A stretch of DNA of 12,686 bases from Dehalococcoidia bacterium (GTDB lineage: Bacteria > Chloroflexota > Dehalococcoidia > GIF9 > AB-539-J10): the NCBI GenBank assembly GCA_023229725.1, contig JALNYR010000072.1, positions 1 to 12,686 on the forward strand, in the 5' to 3' direction. Both the position numbers and the translations under genes were made by a program. The notes beneath the pieces were generated by a model, which ran no database searches, was not told the DNA's origin, and saw nothing but the letters and a program-made list of their open reading frames with translations. Below are positions 8,089 through 12,686 of the stretch, in pieces (the first letter of the stretch is position 1; every line of letters begins with the position of its first letter).

Positions 8089-8505
8089 TCAACGACCAGC
8101 CGAGAGCGTCGCGACAGTACTCTGCAAATCCTGCACCATCTTACCGAGCCGTTGGAGTATGAGACCAGTCCTGTCCCTGGCCGCACGCTTCTTTGGTGGT
8201 TTCGAGTCCACAGCGGTCACTGCAGGGGCCCGTCCGATCGGTTTGGTCGCGCGCTTGGGGTACCTCCGTTTTTTTTGCAGTGCATCGGGGTCCTCGTCCG
8301 GGAGCTCCGCCACTGCTGCGGTTTTATCTTCCTCTTCGTCTTCTTCGTCCGCGTCTTCGACCGGCGGCTCGAAATCGGACTCGGTGGCCGGATCATCGTC
8401 CGCTACCGCTGCCTCCGGCGTTGGGTTGATCTTCGGCGGTTCGACTTTTACTGCCGCGACCGCGGGTGCTGTCACGTCCTCTGAGTGTTCGACGGTGCTG
8501 GTCAT
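8089..8505 (-). CDS. Small acidic/basic protein, likely nuclear (138 residues)
   Basis: The ATG at 8505 (MTSTVEHSED) follows an A-rich leader (GTAAAAAGCAAATACACG on this strand). The frame stays open further upstream, but the added sequence is Lys/Arg-rich and lies in A/T-rich, non-coding-looking DNA. Residues 1-70 are Pro/Ala/acidic, with a Glu/Asp run at about 50-61. Residues about 78-112 are strongly basic (KKRRYPKR, KPPKKRAARDR), resembling a bipartite nuclear localisation signal. The last ~25 residues (TGLILQRLGKMVQDLQSTV) form a candidate amphipathic helix or short coiled coil. The layout of acidic region, basic patch and dimerisation-like helix suits a DNA- or chromatin-binding regulator or a scaffold, but I know of no specific homologue. 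The opposite strand is also open here (182 residues, poly-Ser), which I regard as a shadow of the Glu/Asp-rich codons. Confidence 0.7.
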   Translation of the reverse strand: MTSTVEHSEDVTAPAVAAVKVEPPKINPTPEAAVADDDPATESDFEPPVEDADEEDEEEDKTAAVAELPDEDPDALQKKRRYPKRATKPIGRAPAVTAVDSKPPKKRAARDRTGLILQRLGKMVQDLQSTVATLSAGR

Positions 8506-8663
8506 TGTTACGTGTATTTGCTTTTTACGGCTGCTTCGTTTCGTTCGCGAATATTTACTTTTTTTCCCGGCAACCTTAATACTCGTCGAATTTGGATAGA
8601 GGGTCCCCCTTTTAGAGGGACAGGAAGGGATCCGCACTGCAACATATACACCGATACGCACAC
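8506..8663. promoter_or_regulatory. Divergent intergenic promoter region
   Basis: This 158-base spacer separates divergent genes, so both promoters must lie in or near it. Toward the minus gene there is an A-rich segment (minus GTAAAAAGCAAATACACG, about 8511-8528). Toward the plus gene there are AATATTTAC (about 8552-8560), a short inverted repeat GTCCC/GGGAC (8603-8607 and 8617-8621), CACTGCA (8635-8641) and CATATACA (about 8643-8650), 14-21 bases before the ATG at 8664. The assignments are based on composition and position only. Confidence 0.45.
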
Positions 8664-9368
8664 ATGTACGGCGAACAAGCGGTCGCGGCGTTGAGGCCAC
8701 ACGTGCCCAAGATCTATGCCTGGTTTCTGGCAGTCCTGCTAACGTATGTCCTGTGGGCGTTGATCACGCACGGTGCACCGTTCTTGGTGTACCTGTCGAA
8801 TTGGCTCTATGTGGTCAACACGTTCTTCTTCGCTGGCGTGGTCATCGCAGAAAATTCGTACGTCGTGAGACGTGCAACGCTGCTGGCCAGCCTGCCGCTC
8901 CTGGGATGCGACATCATGTGGGCAGTGTACACGGTCGGACTGGCGGTGTTCGGCGCCTCGTGCTTCACTAACACACAGAGTTCGACATTCTTCCGGTACG
9001 TATTCTCGTTCGCGCAGGCTTATGGGCATTTCACGCCACTCATCATTCTGTGCCTATACGTCGCCGTCCACCTGAGCGAGGCAGCGAGGACTTGGGCACG
9101 GCTGCTCGATCGCATAGTTCCGCCGGACCGCATCGGCGCGGCGGTGGTGGTGTTTGCGGCCACGTTTACGTGGCTGCTGGTGCCGACGCTGCCCTGCATC
9201 GTCTATTCGTACGTTACCGATCCGCTGGTGATCTATGGTCTGTCGGTTTCGCTGGTCCAGATATCATACACCCTGATCTATTCCGTGTTGACGGAGTCCG
9301 TCGTGATGTTCCTCGCGTGGGTATTGATACTGTGGCACAGATCGGTCGCCGGGCCGAAAAAAATGTGA
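8664..9368 (+). CDS. Multi-pass membrane protein, possibly FAR-17a/AIG1-like
   Basis: 234 residues with six or seven predicted membrane helices: about 18-37, 40-63, 72-98, 119-136, 156-183, 190-212 and 214-228. The C-terminus is short and basic (HRSVAGPKKM). Order and character of the segments recall the FAR-17a/AIG1/ADTRP family of membrane serine/threonine hydrolases. YLSNW at 43-47 sits where the family has its catalytic Thr after Leu, SLPLLGCDIMWAVY (76-89) resembles the family's FPxGxxVxxxFWxxY stretch, and GHFTPLII (121-128) resembles its H-T-xx-LP-xx region, giving S45 and H122 as candidate catalytic residues. A Ser would replace the usual Thr, and the N preceding the family's histidine motif is not matched. 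This identification comes from memory of the family and is tentative; an unrelated viral multi-pass protein is equally possible. The gene converges with the protease-like gene (32-base gap). Confidence 0.75.
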   Translation: MYGEQAVAALRPHVPKIYAWFLAVLLTYVLWALITHGAPFLVYLSNWLYVVNTFFFAGVVIAENSYVVRRATLLASLPLLGCDIMWAVYTVGLAVFGASCFTNTQSSTFFRYVFSFAQAYGHFTPLIILCLYVAVHLSEAARTWARLLDRIVPPDRIGAAVVVFAATFTWLLVPTLPCIVYSYVTDPLVIYGLSVSLVQISYTLIYSVLTESVVMFLAWVLILWHRSVAGPKKM

Positions 9369-9400
9369 TGTTGTTTTGCTTGCCTCACTCTCACCAATTT

Positions 9401-10852
9401 TTATGGGAGTTTCCTGGCCAGCTGTGTAAGCAGTTCGGTCAGTCGGTACATCTCCAGTATGGGGTATTTCAGCCGTGACCAGGCCTCCTCGGTCTCGTGT
9501 AGATCCATAGCCAGCCATGCCGCGGTGCATGCACTAACAGCTCCACAGTAATCCGCCACCGGTGCGTACCAGTCCAATGCCGCGTATTTGTCATACTCGA
9601 AGAAGGCATCCTGCGGGCGACGGCCCTGCGGACCATGGCGTACCTCGACCCTGTCCGGGAAAAGGTCTTTCAATTTTTCGACAACTGCGCTGGTAGCCGA
9701 GTCCATGTGCTCCGTCAACGTCTCGTACACGTCAACGTACCAACGATTAAAGGATTTCGTCACGTGGGCCACGAATATGTGCTGTCCGCGACCGGGAACC
9801 TGGCCATGGATGACCGCGACCGTCGGATCCCCGATCTCGGCCAGGCGCCCTGCGATTGCCCCCGCGTCCGGTTCTTGTATAAAAACGATCGGCATGGCGT
9901 GCCCACCGGTTATGCGCGCGGTATAGTCAGCGTAAAGGCAAGCCAGCACGGTAACGACCTGCGCATCCAGTTGGTCGTAGGTTTGGGGCTGCTCTTGACG
10001 GCTCTCGGCCAGTGCCACGAGAGCCGCCTTCACGGATGCCAACATGTCCGCATCTCCCTTCATGTTAAATGCCTGAAGCAGAAGAGAACGCCCACCCGTA
10101 CCGAGGCACTGTTCCAGCGTTTCCGCGGACGCTGTCATATCCACCACGTCCTTTGCCAGGTGTAACATGATCGCGTATTTTTCGTCCGTGCGCTTCTGTG
10201 CCATATAGTCTTCCCACATCCTCTCGCGCGTGGCGACCCCCGCCGCAACTAGGTCGACGATGCGCTGCATGAGCCTGGCACCGCTGGGCCAGGGGATGGA
10301 CTCATCGAGACGACCATACTTGCCCGCCAGTATGCCCGTCGCAAGCTCGCACCAGCGCTCCGGGGTGGTGTCCGTTGGCCCAATTTCCTGTGTGATTAAA
10401 TCGAGGAATGGACCCGGCGTTGCTGAGGATATGCCAGCCCACATTTGCATCAAAAACGCCACAGTGGCCTTTGGGGCACGACCTATAACAACAACCGGGT
10501 ACTCGGGTGTGCACACGGTCCCGGCGTAGACGTAGGCCTTAAGCTGGGTCATATTCCCGAATTTATCGTTAAGGGCTTCGTAGTACTTGGCCATCCAGTC
10601 GGGATCTTGTGCGCGGATAGGTCGTGGTGCGGCTTTCGGTTTGACGGTCGTGATCAACGCGCTGGCAGAGGGTGGCGCATCGGCCGGCTTGATGATTGGT
10701 GCACTTTTCGGCACTTTCGGTTTGGCGGTGCCGGTTCCGGAGGCCATGCCAATACACCGGAGGTCGTTCCACGTGATCGTGACGCCTCCGGATGCCAGCA
10801 TCACCGGTTTGTAGGGGTTGTCCCGACAGAGTTCCGCGAGCGATTTCGACAT
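9401..10852 (-). CDS. 483-residue protein with putative Ulp1/adenain-like cysteine protease domain
   Basis: The ATG at 10852 is the first in frame and lies just inside an A/T-rich leader. Residues 21-36 carry the SGGVTITW...R...M motif shared with the small neighbouring protein. A Pro/Ala/Lys linker follows (about 37-80), then a helical middle region (about 85-310). The C-terminal part shows H358 at the start of a hydrophobic strand (QHIFVAH), D374 16 residues later at the end of the next strand (RWYVDVYE), and C436 in ADYCGAVSAC, followed by a hydrophobic helix. The order His-Asp-Cys, the H-to-D distance and the (D)xCG..xxC context match clan CE proteases (yeast Ulp1 H514/D531/C580; adenain H54/E71/C122). 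The oxyanion glutamine usually six or seven residues before the cysteine is absent here, so activity is uncertain. Viral relatives of this fold mature structural polyproteins or remove ubiquitin/SUMO-like modifiers. The gene is certain; the protease call is moderate. Confidence 0.85.
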   Translation of the reverse strand: MSKSLAELCRDNPYKPVMLASGGVTITWNDLRCIGMASGTGTAKPKVPKSAPIIKPADAPPSASALITTVKPKAAPRPIRAQDPDWMAKYYEALNDKFGNMTQLKAYVYAGTVCTPEYPVVVIGRAPKATVAFLMQMWAGISSATPGPFLDLITQEIGPTDTTPERWCELATGILAGKYGRLDESIPWPSGARLMQRIVDLVAAGVATRERMWEDYMAQKRTDEKYAIMLHLAKDVVDMTASAETLEQCLGTGGRSLLLQAFNMKGDADMLASVKAALVALAESRQEQPQTYDQLDAQVVTVLACLYADYTARITGGHAMPIVFIQEPDAGAIAGRLAEIGDPTVAVIHGQVPGRGQHIFVAHVTKSFNRWYVDVYETLTEHMDSATSAVVEKLKDLFPDRVEVRHGPQGRRPQDAFFEYDKYAALDWYAPVADYCGAVSACTAAWLAMDLHETEEAWSRLKYPILEMYRLTELLTQLARKLP

Positions 10853-10996
10853 ATGAACACTGCAGTGCTTATTTGTAAAAGTGTGGTTGTGTATTGTCTG
10901 CGATTTTCCACTTCGTATATTTCTTTTTTTGCCCCCCCCCCCTCACCACTCCCACAGCCAAAACTACCGGAAGAGTATAGGCCGACTGTCCGAGGC
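10853..10996 (-). promoter_or_regulatory. Upstream region of the protease-like gene with poly-G tract and palindrome
   Basis: Read on the minus strand, the 144-base spacer after the small gene contains a G11 run (10932-10942), then an A-rich stretch with AAATATAC (about 10916-10923), TTTTACAAATAAGC (about 10867-10880) and the perfect palindrome CACTGCAGTG (10858-10867), six bases before the ATG. The A/T-rich elements are candidate promoter sequences. The palindrome could bind a dimeric regulator, but it is short. No extra coding region is convincing. Confidence 0.4.
10932..10942 (-). repeat. Poly-G (minus) / poly-C (plus) tract of 11
   Basis: Eleven consecutive C on the plus strand, preceded by a T run (TTCTTTTTTTG), lie about 55 bases beyond the stop of the 62-residue gene and about 80 bases before the start of the protease-like gene. 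It is the only one of the long tracts with C on the plus strand. The length may vary between genomes or be imprecise in the assembly. Confidence 0.65.
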
Positions 10997-11185
10997 TCAC
11001 GTATCCATCTTCACGTGCCGGATATCGGCCCAGGTCACGGTCACCCCGCCAGACGGATTTAGGCGGGCCCCCCCGACTACATCAGTTCGCGCCACCAATA
11101 CCACGAACGGTTGCTTCTGGCCAGCTGATGTACTGGGCGCATCTACGTGTGGTTCTGGCAAATCAGACGTCTTCGTTCTTTTCAT
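10997..11185 (-). CDS. Small 62-residue protein sharing the SGGVTxTW motif with its neighbour
   Basis: The ATG at 11185 follows a clear A/T-rich leader (TATTTAAA, then ATACAAAGA). The N-terminal ~25 residues are polar and Pro/Ser-rich. QPFVVLVA (25-32) and SGGVTVTWADIRHVKM (45-60) then match KPVMLA and SGGVTITWNDLRCIGM at residues 15-36 of the next gene, with a 12-residue insertion between the two blocks; ten of the last 16 residues are identical. Nearly all shared residues use different codons in the two copies, which indicates an old duplication maintained for its protein sequence and argues that this short frame is a real gene. The function is unknown. The small size and lack of a catalytic region suggest a stand-alone version of the partner's N-terminal module, perhaps a competitor or shared binding element (inference). 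It could instead be a truncated remnant of a longer paralogue. Confidence 0.65.
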   Translation of the reverse strand: MKRTKTSDLPEPHVDAPSTSAGQKQPFVVLVARTDVVGGARLNPSGGVTVTWADIRHVKMDT

Positions 11186-11200
11186 TTTATCTTTGTATGT

Positions 11201-11208
11201 TTTAAATA
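11201..11208 (-). promoter_or_regulatory. TATA-like element TATTTAAA before the 62-residue gene
   Basis: On the minus strand TATTTAAA lies 16-23 bases before the ATG at 11185, followed by ACATACAAAGATAA. A similar TTTTAAATA lies at 12592-12600 before the 444-residue gene. The distance to the ATG is short for a host-type TATA box, implying little or no 5' leader. Confidence 0.45.
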
Positions 11209-11228
11209 CTCGTTCGAATGTTGATAAT

Positions 11229-11241
11229 GGGGAGGGGGGGG
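11229..11241 (+). repeat. G-rich tract (G4-A-G8) between tandem minus-strand genes
   Basis: GGGGAGGGGGGGG lies just beyond the TGA (11245-11247) of the 444-residue minus-strand gene and upstream of the 62-residue gene. On the minus strand it is a C-rich stretch four bases after the stop codon, the same arrangement as the C tract following the 188-residue minus gene at 7303-7311. This supports a link with gene 3' ends. Confidence 0.6.
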
Positions 11242-11244
11242 AGA

Positions 11245-12579
11245 TCAACTGATGCACGTTGCGAGCGACGCCGGAAAGTCCCGGAGTAGCACTATGCCCG
11301 TCGCAGCCCGCGGCAGTATCCGGGTGGCCTCGACGATCACTCGGTGACCAGGACAAGCCGATGCGGCGGTGGCGGTGGTAGAGTGGCGCAGAACCAATGG
11401 CTCATCGGGTACCGGGTGTTCGCACCACGTCCGGGATGGTCGCTTGTAGTACAGCACCTGCCTGGTGCTCGTCATCTCCATACCCACGTCATACAGTCTG
11501 CCGAGGTGATCGTAGAGACTGCCTCCGTGGTGTTGGTAGTTTGGGCCAGGCCGTTCAGCCCGGTACTGCTGCCGGACAACGGCACGACGACCCCGGCCCC
11601 CTTCCCGGGGCAAGCGCAGGTCCGCAATTCCTGGCTTCAGAAAGTAGTATGGGGGTGGCCCGAACACGGTCGAGATATCGCGATCCACCTCGCGGGACGG
11701 CCTTCCGGCCCAGTTCATCTGCGTGTCCAGGACCTTCCACAGCCTCACTAGTTCCACCTCTGGTAACAACTTCGTGTGCGGCCATTCGTAGGCACCCGGG
11801 GGTTTCCCGTTCACCGTTGCCATGCGCCGGAGCGCACCAACGAGGGTGGGCATGACCGGGCCCAGTGGCACTGGTATAACCGGTGCCGGCCGGAATACCG
11901 GCAAGGGCGGAAGGGGAAGCTCCGGGCCCACAGCAGGTGGCTGGGGCAGCCACCCCACAGTCCTCGCCTGGACGGACAGCCGGGTGACGGCGTCGGCCGT
12001 GTCGGCGAGCACCGAGTGATCGGCCGTCTGCAGCCACGTATCCAGCGGGTCCGCTTGAATGCGGTCCAATATCACACTGACCGCGATGTAGAACTCCGCA
12101 GCCGTAAGCCACTGTTTCCGGGTGAGCACCGGCGGTACCATGCTCAGCAGCGGCACGGAATCTCGCGCGGTGGCCACCCATACCGCAAGTTCGCCTGGCT
12201 GCACTTGCACAAACGGACCCCGTGGGAGCACTGGCCCGGCACCGAGGAGCGTCCCGGCGAATGCGGGTGACAACTTTCCGGCCGGGGCTGGGGCTGCAGC
12301 CGCAGCCACACTATCGGTCCAGCGCTGTGCGTATTCCGTGGGATCGAATCCGTTGCGCGCCCCTATATCGATCAGGAATCCCATGACCGCATGAGCCACG
12401 TCCATGTCGATCGGTCCGTACCGTACCGGGATATACGCCGCGGATGCAGAAGTACCTGCTGCACCGATCTCGGGCTTCTTCCCCACCTCCGTACTGGTCT
12501 GGTCGCCCCGGGCCGGAGTGTACGCAGCGGTCGCTGGGGTTCTCGCTCCTTCAGTCTTGGGCTTGTTCTCATCCTCCAT
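11245..12579 (-). CDS. 444-residue proline-rich protein of unknown function
   Basis: The ATG at 12579 lies in TTTTAATG, 13 bases after TTTTAAATA, and is the first in frame. Residues 6-32 and 35-61 form an imperfect 29-residue tandem repeat (the AAY in ATAAYTPARG and SASAAYIPVR is spaced 29 apart). An Ala/Pro region (about 90-105) and a central helical stretch (about 150-200, with RKQWLTAAEFYIAVSVILDR) follow. A proline-rich linker occupies about 210-245, and a C-terminal region rich in Arg/Tyr/Trp (about 280-400) contains GPPPYYFLKPGIADLRLP and LYDHLGRLYDVGMEM. There is no signal peptide, clear membrane helix or catalytic motif. The product resembles a virion or scaffold protein in general composition only; I do not recognise it. 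It is the first of three tandem minus-strand genes (444, 62 and 483 residues). Confidence 0.8.
   Translation of the reverse strand: MEDENKPKTEGARTPATAAYTPARGDQTSTEVGKKPEIGAAGTSASAAYIPVRYGPIDMDVAHAVMGFLIDIGARNGFDPTEYAQRWTDSVAAAAAPAPAGKLSPAFAGTLLGAGPVLPRGPFVQVQPGELAVWVATARDSVPLLSMVPPVLTRKQWLTAAEFYIAVSVILDRIQADPLDTWLQTADHSVLADTADAVTRLSVQARTVGWLPQPPAVGPELPLPPLPVFRPAPVIPVPLGPVMPTLVGALRRMATVNGKPPGAYEWPHTKLLPEVELVRLWKVLDTQMNWAGRPSREVDRDISTVFGPPPYYFLKPGIADLRLPREGGRGRRAVVRQQYRAERPGPNYQHHGGSLYDHLGRLYDVGMEMTSTRQVLYYKRPSRTWCEHPVPDEPLVLRHSTTATAASACPGHRVIVEATRILPRAATGIVLLRDFPASLATCIS
12397..12564 (-). repeat. Two-copy 29-residue tandem repeat in the N-terminus of the 444-residue protein
   Basis: KPKTEGARTPATAAYTPARG at residues 6-25 and KPEIGAAGTSASAAYIPVRY at 35-54 align without gaps at a 29-residue offset, sharing KP, the AAY-x-P-x-R core and scattered Ala/Thr/Ser. 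The copies are diverged, so this is an older in-frame duplication. Confidence 0.55.
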
Positions 12580-12686
12580 TAAAATTTACGCTATTTAAAA
12601 GTGTGCAGTACTTTGGTGGCATGGAGTGGAAAAGGAACAAGGCGTAACACACATCCACATCAGTTGGAGAGGGGGGGGGGTAGAGA
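12580..12686 (-). promoter_or_regulatory. Upstream region of the 444-residue gene with TTTTAAATA element and poly-G tract
   Basis: On the minus strand, GTACTGCACAC (12601-12611) precedes TTTTAAATA (12592-12600) and an A/T-rich leader into the ATG at 12579. At the window edge a run of ten G on the plus strand (12671-12680), preceded by GAGA, matches the tracts at other gene junctions, so another gene probably ends or begins just beyond 12686. No coding sequence is supported in these 107 bases. Confidence 0.5.

Noticed and set aside
8051..8599. Long plus-strand open frame (182 codons) opposite the acidic protein
   Set aside because: Its poly-Ser and Ser/Thr composition is what the antisense of Glu/Asp-rich codons gives; the minus strand has the better leader, a plausible protein layout and a downstream AATAAA.
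8603..8621. GTCCC/GGGAC hairpin in the divergent promoter region
   Set aside because: A 5-base stem with a 9-base loop is too weak to call a functional element on its own.
11245..11360. Upstream extension of the 62-residue frame into the end of the 444-residue gene (to 119 codons)
   Set aside because: The extension crosses the C tract and A/T-rich promoter-like DNA and overlaps the neighbouring gene; the ATG at 11185 has the good leader.
1..12686. CRISPR arrays, tRNA or rRNA genes, transposons or insertion sequences
   Set aside because: I saw no regularly spaced repeats, cloverleaf-like segments, transposase motifs or terminal inverted repeats.

Overview
The window looks like part of the genome of a large eukaryote-infecting double-stranded DNA virus (or an endogenised copy of one). 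Eight or nine intronless genes are packed on both strands with gaps of 30 to 250 bases. There are no Shine-Dalgarno sites. Starts are ATG preceded by short AT-rich leaders, one gene has an AATAAA poly(A) signal, and coding sequence is GC-rich while junctions carry A/T runs and poly-G tracts. No hallmark gene (DNA polymerase, capsid, terminase, packaging ATPase) is present, so I cannot assign a family. Herpesvirus-like, mirusvirus-like and nucleocytoplasmic large DNA virus origins all remain open. Most products match no family I recognise.

Layout. 1-2673 (+): 3' part of a large, glycosylated-looking, multi-pass membrane protein, probably an envelope protein. 2799-5822 (+): a 1007-residue protein of unknown function with a proline-rich repeated N-terminus and an acidic hinge. 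6069-7292 (+): a proline-flanked, cysteine-rich zinc-binding protein whose cysteine spacing resembles the IBR (in-between-RING) fold. 7327-7893 (-): a 188-residue unknown protein, convergent with the previous gene. 8089-8505 (-): a small acidic/basic protein with an AATAAA signal downstream. 8664-9368 (+): a 6-7 helix membrane protein with tentative FAR-17a/AIG1-like features, divergent from the previous gene. 9401-10852 (-): a 483-residue protein whose C-terminal half has a His-Asp-Cys arrangement like Ulp1/adenain cysteine proteases. 10997-11185 (-): a 62-residue protein sharing a motif with the N-terminus of that protease-like gene. 11245-12579 (-): a 444-residue proline-rich unknown protein. 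12580-12686: its upstream region, ending in a poly-G tract.

How they may fit together (inference): the two membrane proteins suggest envelope or host-membrane functions. The IBR-like and Ulp1-like proteins would, if confirmed, place ubiquitin/SUMO-type regulation or virion-protein processing in this block. The most distinctive signals are the diverged duplication of a 16-residue motif in two adjacent genes, the candidate protease triad, the IBR-like cysteine cluster, and homopolymeric G tracts at several gene junctions.
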